DNA of 64,000 nt from Alnus glutinosa. Its lineage: Eukaryota; Streptophyta; Magnoliopsida; Fagales; Betulaceae. The notes beneath the pieces were generated by a model. That model had not been told where the DNA came from and made no database searches. It saw only the letters and a list, made by a program, of their open reading frames with translations. A program made the position numbers and the translations under genes. Positions 18,894 to 30,200 of the stretch are shown here, piece after piece. Location: positions 9,595,501-9,659,500 of the forward strand of contig NC_084888.1 of the NCBI RefSeq assembly GCF_958979055.1, written 5' to 3'. The number at the start of each line of letters is the position of its first letter. Position 1 is the first letter of the stretch.

Positions 18894-21769
18894 ATGTCAA
18901 TCCCGTCAGTATCGATTTGGAGAGCAACGATTCCAATTGGCCATAATGCTCACAATCATCCCCTTTCTCTCAAATGCTCTTTCATCAACAACGGCAGTAA
19001 TCCATTTCTGCTCCAACTGCACCGTCCGGACCATTTGAAACTGTGCAGCAGGAAAGGGAAGGGCATGGTGGTCAGAATGGGGTACGAGGCAGGGGTGGGA
19101 GTGATGGGGACCAAGCTGGGCATGATGAGCTACTTCGAGCCCGACGGCAAGGTCGTCCCGGTCACCGTGGTGGGATTTAAAGAAGGAAACGTCGTGACCC
19201 AGGTCAAGACCGAGGCCACTGACGGCTACAACGCCGTCCAGCTCGGCTACCGGAGAGTCAGGGACCGCAAGCTCACAAAGCCGGAGCTGGGTCATTTGCA
19301 GAAGGTGGATGCCATTCCTATGCGCCATCTTCAGGAGTTTCGCTTGGTGTCCGTGGATGGCTTTGAGCCCAACCAGCGGCTTGTGTTTGATGAGATTTTC
19401 AAGGAGGGTGATCTTGTTGATGTCGCCGGTACCACCATTGGCAAGGGCTTCCAAGGTTTTGTTCTCTCTCCCTCTCCCTCTCCCTCTCCCTCTTCCCACT
19501 TTGCTCTACATTGATTTTGTTAGTATATAACTTCTTTTTCTACTAAAAAAAACTTCCTTTTTGAATTCACCTGGACCTGCGACTTAGAGTGTAGTGTTTG
19601 TATGGAAAGCTGTGGGTTTCTGATATAACTCATGCCACATCCTGTCATGACCAATGCTATACTCCTCATTTTCATTTTCATTTTTTTTGGGGGTTGTTCT
19701 TTTAATTTATGCTGGGTAGAGCGCCATGGTCGCATTGGATTATCAGTACTCATACTTTAAGTTGTTACATCTCGGAAACTGACCTTTTATAATAGCTCAA
19801 TGCTAAGTTGATAATCCTCTAGACTTTTTGTTAGATACTAGGGACAATTTTCATTTATTCATCAAAAGAAAAAGCTTAGATATTGGCTTGCAATTCGTTG
19901 TATCATTTGACTACTTGAGTGCCTAGAAGTTGCGGTTACCGCTTCTTTTTTCTTTTTTTCTTTTTTGAAGTTGCAAAGAATATCTAGCATATTTCAGGTT
20001 TCAATGGGTATTTGAGTTTGAGAGTTTCTCTTCATCTGTAGTTTCCCATTCATTTGAACTTTCCAAAATTATTGAGTATGGTAGTGAAGGGTACATGACT
20101 ATATTTAGTTCTATATGACATTATCCTCTGCATAATGGCCATGGACCATAACCTCCCTCATTATCAATGGAAGCAACTCCTCCCATTGAGATGGCCTGAG
20201 AGAAGATAGTAGAGCGAAATAAGACCTTTGTGAACCCCTGCTTCAATCGTGTATGCTTCCATTGTTGTACTAGGAGTTAACTTATACCATACACCAAATT
20301 CGCTATATATGATGTTATGATTTATTGCTTGCCCTCATGTTCATAACAAATACATTTTCCTTTTGTTGGGAAACATGACGGAAGCGAAATTTGGATTTTA
20401 TACTTTCTTTGCCTCTAGCAGCTTCTGAAAATGTATGAAACTGGATAGAACACAAAAAATTACAGGTTTCTTATATTCCTCTTTCTTGTTATATAGAATA
20501 TATTGCTTGACTGCCAAGAAAACTAAGGATAAAATGTTGAGTTTTTATTTTTATTTTTTTGGTAAATATAATTTCTTCTCTGCTGCCCTCCCAACACACA
20601 ATAAGGTTTGATGTTTCCCTGTTGTATTTTTGGTTCTTGCAAGCACTGAGCCAAATAAATTATTAGGAGATGGAACTTTAAATCAGTTATGCATCTTGGT
20701 TCTTAGTTGCATTTTTTTTTTTTATTCCTAATTTCTAAAATGATAATGTTCATAGGAGATTTCAGTCATGGCAAAGTTGCATTGTAGTCTATTTCAAGCT
20801 TGGATATATCTGTCCAAAGTTGCATTGTAGTCTCAAAAAGATGTTGTATTGAGGACATTGGCTTTTGAAACTCATGTTTCTTTTGCAATGGAACAAGTCA
20901 ATCAATAGTCTACTCCATAATAGCCTTACAATAATTTGAAACGTTCTAGGATGGAGAAAGCTTCTCAATGTAAGACCATGACTGCAGGAAAAATTAAGTG
21001 GAAGTAGCTTTTAAAAAGGCTCCACGCCTAGGTTTATATATTTGATCCACTGTTCCATTTCCTCTAGCTTAGTGGTTTCAATGAATAAAATCATAAAAGA
21101 GGTTGGACCCAAAATCGTAGCTGTGGCCAAACTTTCAGAATTTATCATCTCTCTATCCCCTATATATTCAATGCATACAGGCAGTCAGGCAGACACATGC
21201 GTAAATACCTACTGTTACCTACTGTTGTGAAAGAGTGTAATGCATTATGGAAGTATGCCATTTATGTTTTCACTTTGAGTAAGTCCTATGATAATAATGT
21301 CTTTCCACAGTTGAGAATTAGTCTACTCCATAATGTCTTCAGCTCCAATTTCTCTTTGTTTTAAGCTTCTAATGTCCAATGGGACACTCATATTGTAGAT
21401 ATATTGCCTGTGCGGTGTCTTCAAGTTATCTTAAGGCTTGACTCTAGTTTTACCTCTTTTTTGTTCAATTTTACCGCAGGTGGAATCAAGCGGCACAACT
21501 TTAAAAGGGGTCCAATGACCCATGGTTCCAAGAGTCATAGAGCTCTTGGATCCATTGGTGCTGGAACAACACCAGGTCGTGTATACAAGGGAAAGAAGAT
21601 GCCTGGAAGGATGGGAGGAACCAAGACAAAGATCAGAAAGCTTAAGATTGTCAAAGTTGACAATGATCTTAATGTTGTCATGATTAAAGGTGCTGTTCCT
21701 GGTAAGCCAGGAAATCTTTTGAGGATAACTCCGGCAAAGATTGTTGGGAAGAATATTCCTAAGAATTAG
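18894..21769 (+). CDS. RPL3: Plastid 50S ribosomal protein L3 (uL3c), two exons
   Basis: uL3 binds 23S rRNA near the peptidyl transferase centre and initiates large-subunit assembly. Exon 1 (18894-19455) and exon 2 (21480-21769) join in frame across caag|gttttg and ccgcag|gtggaa to give 283 residues. The first ~60 residues are Ser/His/Asn-rich with few acidic residues, as in a chloroplast transit peptide. The mature part starts near [13 protein letters not shown] and contains [18 protein letters not shown], the joined [48 protein letters not shown] and a terminal IVGKNIPKN. The bacterial-type GTKLGM and HGSKSHR signatures separate it from cytosolic L3. ATG 18894 is chosen because upstream in-frame codons are not ATG. 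The 2-kb intron has a TCTCCC hexamer array just after the donor (19469-19494) and no other gene. Confidence 0.95.
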
Positions 21770-22534
21770 CTTCTTTTTTTTAATATTTTTTTGGGTTAGA
21801 TCTTCCTTTTTTTACTTGTTTTATTGTTGTGTATTTTTGCATTGTCAAATTACTTTAAGTCTATAACACTTACTGATTGTTAGCAATTGTCTTTATCGTT
21901 GCCAGTAACTGAATTCAGCATTATATATTGTCTTTGGCCTTCCCAATAGATTATGTTAATCATGGCTTTTAACTTGCTGTGTTGTCTGCGTGCTCAAGAG
22001 AAACCTTTACCTGTGAAAGGAATGGGAAAGTTGCAGGCAGTGTTCGCTTTTGGAAGTATGTTGTTTCTGATGGACTGTCCAAATTGCTAGCAATTTGGGT
22101 AGGTAATTGTTGTGGATCCTTATCTATTTTTGATAACTGTTGCTTGGTCGAGAAACGTGAAACTTGTGATGGTTGCCAATCCATGCATACAAGGGCCAGA
22201 TGTTGTCACAAGGTCGAGAAAGGAGTGCATGCTACACATGTGAAGGTTCTACAAAGGAAAATTGTGGTGTGCCCCTGTTGAGAGCCTGGTTTTGTTTTTT
22301 TGACAAATTGTCTTCATGGTCATGCTAGATTTTGATTTGAATTTATAGGGATCTTGATGGTTTTGCTCCCGTCCGGTGGATCCAGGCTTAATTAAACCCT
22401 CCATCGGAGGACTTGAGATGAAAACATTGCAAATTTGGATAGGTGAAAGACTTTGCAAGAGGAAAGGCCTTGCAGCATCCAGTAAAGAGAGCGGCAACAA
22501 CAACAACAACAAAAAAAAAAAGTCACTTTCTTTC

Positions 22535-22565
<31 letters not shown>

Positions 22566-23089
22566 TTGTGGTGAGTTCTAGTGGCCAGTGGGCTCCTAAG
22601 AAGCTGACTAGTAAAAAAACTGTTTGATCTTAAATTTATGAGAGAGACAAAAAAAAAAAAAAAAAAATGATTGCAATTTTTCTCTTTTTCGGTATGATAT
22701 GTTGAACTTTCTAGCTTGTCTTTTAATAAGAAAAAGTGATATTTTATTCATTTGAGGTCTATTTCATTAGGAATAATAGCTAAAATTCATCATTATAATT
22801 GACCTACATAGATCAAGTGCTTTAATAAAAAAGTGAAATTATATTACATATGATTTAGAAAATTAACATTATAAATGGTATGTACGGTCATTAAACTGCA
22901 TTCCTGAAAATATAGCTAAAACCATTCGATTGCTTGAGTGCCCTCTTTCTTTCATTGGTCAATTAAGGAGGTACTACATGATTGTTAAAATTGTGACAAT
23001 TATGCAAATAAAATCATGTTAAGGAATAATATCATATATTATATATAATACCACAAGCGTAATTGCGATAAATGACAATATAAAATTGG

Positions 23090-23252
23090 AGTAACGCTAT
23101 ACATTACTCCATTATCTCTCTCCATCCTCATAAACTTTTGTGGTGTGATCCTCCTACCAAAAAATCAATTTTCATGCACCAAATGTTATATGGACCACGC
23201 CACATAAACTTTGGGAGATGAGGGGAATAATGGAGTGATGTATAGCATTACT
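23090..23252. mobile_element. MITE with ~25-bp terminal inverted repeats
   Basis: The left end agtaacgctatacattactc and the reversed right end agtaatgctatacatcactc match at 18 of 20 positions and continue with cattat. The element is about 163 bp and non-coding. A possible taaaattg duplication flanks it. Confidence 0.75.
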
Positions 23253-23333
23253 ATTAAAATTGTGACAAGTAAGATATTTAAAATTGAATCGGGCCTTTAA
23301 GTCGGGTCCCATAAATATTTAAAATTGAATTGG

Positions 23334-23334
23334 G

Positions 23335-23376
<42 letters not shown>
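23334..23376. repeat. Compound (CT)n(AT)n microsatellite
   Basis: A CT array runs directly into an AT array. Confidence 0.9.
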
Positions 23377-23377
<1 letters not shown>

Positions 23378-24439
23378 ATAGCATAAACCCTGAGAAAAGA
23401 AATCTAGGGTATCTAAATCTTGACAATTGGGCATTTTAGGAGTCATAAAATTGTGATAATTGGCATGGTAAAATTTTGGCAAGCGAAATTGTTATTTTGT
23501 GATTTAATGTTGCTTTAATTCGATCTACCAAGGAATATTATAAGCTATACATGACATATTAGCCTGAACATCAAAACTGGGGAATCAAGAAAGCAAATAA
23601 ATTAATTAAAATAATTTGTTTGCTAATAGATATGTTGGATAAGCTTTGAATATGGGTAAAAATCGTTTTCATCGAAAAGAAATGTGAAAATTGGAAGATG
23701 ATTTGTTAAGTTGGTAGGAAAATGAACCTTTTAAAGCCCAAATATTCTAATCACAATAATAAGCATCAATATTAAAGAAAAAATTGTTAAATAGTGCACT
23801 AAAAATAATATTATTACCTTCCTAATAATCAAAATTTAACATTTTAAATGGTTTTAGGGTGGCTGAAATTGTTAAATAGGCCAAAACAAAAATTCCACCA
23901 ACAATGGTTAATAAAAAAAGTGGGTTAAAAAAAACCAAAATTTAATTTATAAAATGGATTTAGGGTGGCTAAATATGTGACAAGTATCAATTTTTCACTT
24001 AAAAAAAACAAAAACAAAACAAAACAAAACAAAACCTTTAATGATGGTTTAAATCAACAGTTATTTAAATTTAATGAAGTCCTCTATAACATTTCTTTTC
24101 TTTTTATTCTTCTTTATTAATATTTATATTTCGTATTATTATTTTCTAAGACTTTTCGCAAAATAAATAAATAAATTCTTATTTCTGTTGTTTCTTTTAT
24201 GTTTTGTTGTTTTCTTTGTATTTTGTGAGTTATAGTCTCACTGTTCCTATATGGTTTGATTTTGTTGAGGAGACTTTAGCCGCCGGTATTTGTTCTTCTT
24301 CGACAGATCCCGACCAGATTTTGGTAGTACCTCCCCCTCAACAACCACTTTACGGTGGTTGTTGCATTTTTCGTTTGGGGCTCCTCACCATGTCCATTTG
24401 CCATTTGTTACCGTCTTGTACGGCCTTTAGAAAGCCCCA

Positions 24440-24652
24440 TATTATTGTGCGTTTGGCAACAAAATTTTGGAAACATAATATGATTATGATTCTATTTTTT
24501 TCAAAAATAAATCCTATTTTATTTAATTTTTTTCTAAATAAATCATATTTTATTTAACTTTTTCTAAAATATCAAACCTCAAAATTCGTAAACAGAATAA
24601 AAATTTTATTTTGATTTCAAAAATTCAACACCCAAACGCATCATTACGATCC
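24440..24652. mobile_element. hAT-like MITE candidate
   Basis: The ends gcgtttggcaacaaaatttt and, reversed, gcgtttgggtgttgaatttt form a short TIR of a kind common in plant AT-rich MITEs. The interior is tttatttaa-rich. A related element lies at 45.25-45.58 kb. Confidence 0.5.
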
Positions 24653-24973
24653 TTTTGAGATCTTTAATGAATCAATTGCATAATGTTTAGTTTTGTTTAA
24701 GTAATGCCTTTTTTGTTTGGACTTTGTTGTTGGGGCGCCCACCTCTTTTCGGTTGTTGGATCCGTTGTAACGTTTTTCCCCATATTTGACTCCCGACGTC
24801 ACCTCAAACATCCATTCATGGTTGGTACTTGGTAGTTTAAGCATGCAAGGAATAATACAAACAAGTTGAAATCGAGCCACAAAGCCCCCCCCACCCGCAC
24901 ACGTTTCTTACAGGAAAGACATGGGAACCAATAGTAGGATGATGAGCTCTACTACCACTCTTTGAAACTTCAA

Positions 24974-24974
24974 G

Positions 24975-25009
<35 letters not shown>
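24974..25009. repeat. Poly-A tract
   Basis: An uninterrupted run of about 36 A. No LINE or SINE body is recognisable beside it. Confidence 0.85.
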
Positions 25010-25014
<5 letters not shown>

Positions 25015-25192
25015 GTTTTCATATAAAATGACTATTTTTTTTTTCACTTTTTACAAAAGCTCAAGCAAAGAATGTTTTATATATAGCATTCCAGCAGGAA
25101 CCACAAAAAAGTAACAAAACAAGGCATAGTTGGGCATGTCTATTGGTGCAACCTTTTCCTTTTCTTTCTACTGAAGCACTGATGACAAGATC

Positions 25193-25552
25193 TCAGAACA
25201 GATTGCACAGAATAATGAAGAGCACACCCAAAAGCAATGTCCCAAACCCAAATCTAAAGCTAAAGCCATCGGCATCATAGCCAGAGTTGCTGGGTGGCTG
25301 AATGACAGAAAGAGACGACTTGCCCAGAGTGGGAAAAACCAAAGAGAGCAAGTGTACAAACAGCAAAAGCAAAAGCAGCAGCAGTATCAGAAGAAAGAAG
25401 GCGGTCCTGCCTTCTATGTCTTCCCCTATCTTCGTTACAGAGAGCACAGTTTCCAAAAAGGTTTGCAGGGTATAAGTAGGTCCACAGAGGAACAATCCTA
25501 AGGCTGCCACCACAAGGGAAGGCACCAGTGGTGATGGCCCTCTCTCTCCCAT
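25193..25552 (-). CDS. Small hypothetical membrane protein
   Basis: Single-exon ORF of 119 residues from the ATG at 25552 (MGERGPSPLVPSL). Three hydrophobic segments are visible: residues about 9-33, 50-75 (a long Leu run, FFLLILLLLLLLLFVHLL) and 98-119 (FGTLLLGVLFIILCNLF). A short loop with GYDADGFSFRFG lies before the last one. The pattern suggests a small integral membrane protein with its C-terminus at or in the membrane. I do not recognise the family and assign no function. Its codon and base use look coding compared with the flanks, and an overlapping reading frame lacks an ATG start. A short AT array at 25598-25611 lies upstream. Confidence 0.55.
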   Translation of the reverse strand: MGERGPSPLVPSLVVAALGLFLCGPTYTLQTFLETVLSVTKIGEDIEGRTAFFLLILLLLLLLLFVHLLSLVFPTLGKSSLSVIQPPSNSGYDADGFSFRFGFGTLLLGVLFIILCNLF

Positions 25553-27219
25553 TACTCCTTTCAACCATCTCGAGGGTTAAAGCTAGGATATGGTGTGTAT
25601 ATATATATATATAAGATAGAAAAACAGCAGCATTGTGGTAGTTGCAGGTGGAGATGACTTCTAAGGAGTTTGATTCTTTTATTTGGTTAAGATATGATTA
25701 GTTGAAATGTTCGAAAAAAAGATATGATTAGTTGAGCTATGCCAACGTCTCGACATCAGCATCTCAAAACATGTAATATTTGTATTTAGCTTGGAGGACA
25801 ATCAGAACAGGCTCTATCCAATATGAATTGTGAAGGAAATTAGCTCTACAATAAATTTTATATGAATTACATTCCATGAAGGGTGGAATGTTAGGAAGCA
25901 TTTATTTAGCTGATTTCTTCTTATTGGTGGGAATATGCTTTACGGGGCTAACAATATTTTATGTGACTCGCGAACCCAACACAAAATTAATGAGTTAAGG
26001 TTGAAGAGTCTAATTCATTTAATTAAATGGCTCGAGTTAAGATTGAGATATATATTCTTATACCCATGTCTTGGTATAATCCGAACCCAACGCGCAGTAG
26101 TAGCAGGTTATAGTCGATGGGTCTAGCTTGTTTAATTAAACGAGTCAAGTTATGTTGACCTATATAGTCTTATATTCATATCTCAATACGATCCAAACCT
26201 AACACACGGATACGAATTGCCAACCTTAGTTCACTTAAAAGTTGATGACAAGAATAGTACTCCAATTGAAAAGGTTTTTCGATGCCTTCAAGAAGCTTGT
26301 AATTCTAAAGGTGATAATGACATGTAATAGTATATAGTACTTCAGGAATAATTCAACAACATGGATGAATTGATTTGTCTCCCAACACCATACGTGGAGA
26401 ATGATGAGTGAGTAGTTTTGGAGATGAAATTAAGGCCTCCTAGATGGCGGAATTTGATATAAATCGGGCGTGGAGTTGGAGCAGTTGGATGCCTTGTGGA
26501 AACAGAAAGTATTTCTTTATGTTATCTATCCACATAGTTTCAAGCCAGAGCCAAATAGATTCATGATAAATCAACATGGAGCCCTTAAAACACCTCCAAC
26601 CCCCTTTTCTTTCTCCTCTAAACCAATAGAGAAAAGGAAAACAAAATTTGATGGTATCATCAAAACATGATGCTAAAGAGTGGAAAGGAAACATCATATT
26701 ACAAAATAAGTAATCATTATAGACAATCATTCCTAATAGTGTGCAGCTCTGTCCAAAATGAAAAAGAAAACAGCTGAGAGGCTGCAATCACCCTGACAAC
26801 ATAGTTCTGTAATGGAATACAATATGATTTCTTGTTCCCCCTCTTAGGACTATTCTTAGAGCTTACCTTGATTTCCTGCAATTTTTGGTAGCAATTCCAT
26901 ACATGCATGCACGCATAGAGAAAAACATATACACATGGGAGTAGAGAAAGAATGGGGAGGAAGCTGAGGCACTGAATAGAAATGATTTTCATCAGAAAAT
27001 ACAGAATGTTGAATGTAAAATTGAGTCATCTTCATGTTAATTATCCGGATAATACACATGCAGGCAAAAAAGAGAGACAGAGAGAGACAGATGGGCTACT
27101 GTTATATAACTAAGTTTTACACTGTTATTACTGCATTTGTTATCCTGCGCTATGCTGCAACTACAAAAGTACAACCCTGTATACAGCTAACTGAAAAGAT
27201 GATGCAGGTCTGGCTACAC
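25553..27219. other. Intergenic region between membrane-protein gene and LHP1 3' end
   Basis: Contains a pair of diverged ~110-bp tandem units (25973-26198). The LHP1 3' UTR probably covers about 26.9-27.2 kb. No other gene is seen. Confidence 0.5.
25973..26198. repeat. Two diverged ~110-bp tandem units
   Basis: Each unit begins with gaacccaac, contains ttnaattaaanngnntcgagttaag or its variant and a tatatatncttatanncatntct segment, and ends with tataatcc or tacgatcc. The second unit is clearly diverged. It is probably a relic of a dispersed repeat. Confidence 0.5.
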
Positions 27220-30200
27220 TCACTCTTCATCTATACCTCTGTCCAAGGATGATGTGGGACTATACCGCAGATGTTGCTCATAAAAGTTGATCAACTGGAA
27301 AGAGAATAATATATAGGTAAGAAAAATAGTGCAACAGACTAGTAACAATATTTCATTTATAATTGACACCAAATGCGATGTTGATAAGGAAGATCAGAAT
27401 CACAACAAAGAGAGTCAATTACCAGAAGTGGATCGTTAGCCTTGAGAAACTTGTTATCCACCACCACTTCTGTTCCATCAGACCTTTATAAAAGCAACAA
27501 CACAATTATTAGGCTATAGAAGCATGTAAAGAGAAAGATAACATCCATATGAACAAACCGATTTGTGTTCAATAAAAAAAGCTGAAATGCTTACTTCTAG
27601 ATCTCTTTATTAATAAAAAGGAAAATAAAAAACATCAAGCATCCTGACATGATCAGAATTCACCTAGACTATTTACTAAATCCTATCGAAAGCCCACATT
27701 ATAAGGGACTTCAAATTTGCAAAGTTCATCTGAACAAGCAGCTTCTACCAGTTTTTTATTTTCGAACCAATCTACTTAACTAAGATCAATCCAAGTGAGA
27801 GGTCCAGTGAACTAAAAGAGAACTTTTGAGTTGATCCCAGTAATGGTTGATATTATTTCAGCATTGACAAATCCTGTTTATTCTCCCAGTTCTAATCATT
27901 TGACAATTTTCCACAACTGATAATCTAAATATTCAAAGGCTTTCTGTACATGGATACAGTTGAGGCTGAATATAAGCTTATACTACCATCCACACAGCTT
28001 GCTGCCCAGGGATGATAATATTTAATGCTTACAAGCATCAGCGCTTCATCACACTACTGACTAAATCCATGCACGAGAACAATCATAAAAAACCTACCAG
28101 AAGAGAGCAAGAGAGAGAGAATATATTATAGATAAAAAAATAAAAAAAAAATACTATAAAAGCACAGAGTACATCTTGAATATACATAATGGACTCATTT
28201 AGTCAATTGAGTTATGTGCTCTAGTATGGACAAACTGTTAACCAACTTGCATAGTTCCCACTTCCCTTCTCAATGAAACCAACTTTATTTGTTCTATGTA
28301 AAACATAAACCTTAGAGCAATATAGCGTCTTTCTAAACACAATGGCCCAAAAAGTACAACAGCTCCTATGAGGTCCGTCAGAGTTAGAAGCTAATTATTC
28401 AACTGAAATACAGACTTTGCTCGACTTAGCACCAGGCAACTAAAGCTCTAAGTCATGTCCTCCAGATTAATATTAATAATATGGTAAGCAATGTCCAGAT
28501 GCAGGCTTTATAAACAAAACAGTAACACATTCATAAGGAAGCAGACCTTTTAATGGAATCAGAAACATCATTGCAAAATGCCTAGATTGCCAAATGTACA
28601 TGTCATATATAAGATGGCATAAATACTACATATAGCTGAACTGGTACAACCCATCACTTATCATTCATATCTAAGAAGTATATTACTCGGGAAATTTTAT
28701 GACAATAATTTCATCAAAATTCTCATATATGTAGTAATGGTATGATAGAAGAAAGAGTTAGCCTTGTTGGTAAAATCAAGAGTAAAGTGATGAAGATCCA
28801 GCAAGAACATTAGACTCGGACATATTTATGACAATATTCCAACAACGAAATGCCCAACTGATCATATGCAAGCCCTAAAGCAACTTTAAGTGTGATATCA
28901 GTATTAATTCAAACATAAAAACAAATAAATCATGCTTGAGAGAGAGAGAGAGAGGGGGGGGGGGGGGGCACAGAAATGGAGACAGACAGACAAAATTTAA
29001 AAGTAGGCATTTATGAACATATGAAATACAATGGTGGATTTAGAAAAATTTGATTCCCAGAAAAATTACCGAAGTGGTGCACTGGTAGTTTTACCTTACA
29101 CACCAGTGTCAAAGGATCCATTCCCCCCCATACATATATAGATGTGATGAATACATATTACATACACAAAATATTAGAGGTAAGATAATATGTAAATTAT
29201 GACTAATTGAAAATTTTATACAGTTTGTATACTGATGCAAATTACAAAAAAGATAAGCTCAATGACATGCTACGCTGATTGAAACTTAGCATTCAACATT
29301 ATTTGCCTTAGATATTGCAGTAGCAGTTATATAAGATCAACCAGAAATGGCACAAGTCAATTAGTCTGGTGGGAGACAAAAGAAAAAATTACATATACTA
29401 CTTCATTTTAAAATCATACACATTCACACCAAAAAAAAAAAAATCGAGCAATTTAGAATATATATCAAAACAACAAAAAAAAATGACAAAGAAGAAAAAA
29501 ATGTCTTGGCTGGTTGCATTAAAAGAGGGGCCGGCTGTGGGTTAAATGTATGCACAGCAGCACAAGAAATTAAATTAACACTGAGAAGAATAAGGAAGAC
29601 AGAAAACCTTAAACTTTAATAGGGCCTTCTACGGTCTCTCCAAGATGAATCAATGGAGTCACACCATTGAAAAAAAAAACGCAGATTCACAGATATTCTT
29701 GTTCATCATCATATGTCAAACTGTTCTACAAGGTCTCAGCTTTTATAAGCAAACTAACACAGAATACAATAAGGCCTGGACTAAACCCAAACAAGAATAA
29801 AATAAAATAAAACTCAACCAAGCAACCATGAATTTCAACAATAAAATACCAGTATCTATTAAATCACCCATCCCTGATATGAAATAGTTGTGGTTTTCTC
29901 CTGATTTAATGAGGCTGAAACCATGTTAATTTAAACATGCCCAAAAAAAGTAATACTAGAATACCTCTAGTATATAGAAACCATAGGAAGGAAAATTCCA
30001 GTGTCAATTAAGTGCAGCCAGATGGTAAAATCCCACAACCTTGACATTGCATATTAACATAGAAGTTTGAGACATTGGCCTATCTTTAATAACTATAACC
30101 ATGACCTAAAATCTTTAACTGTTGAAATTAACCTATCTGACTGGTCCTATGTATCAACTTCTGTAGTCACAATATCCAGCTGTTTCCCCTTCCGATTAAC

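Larger units (their letters stand above)
21770..25192. other. Intergenic region, AT-rich with MITEs and microsatellites
   Basis: The RPL3 3' UTR presumably occupies the first ~200 bases. I find no credible gene. From 22.7 to 24.7 kb the DNA is very AT-rich. Two copies of a ttttagggtggctgaaat-like sequence at 23.85 and 23.96 kb form a loose direct repeat. A poly-A run of about 40 bases starts at 24974. Confidence 0.55.

Noticed and set aside
18906..19499. 197-codon minus-strand open frame
   Set aside because: Shadow of plastid RPL3 exon 1; composition-driven, no domain.
21979..22627. Overlapping 80-100 codon frames on both strands downstream of RPL3
   Set aside because: No recognisable domain, and Asn/Lys runs come from simple sequence; treated as intergenic.
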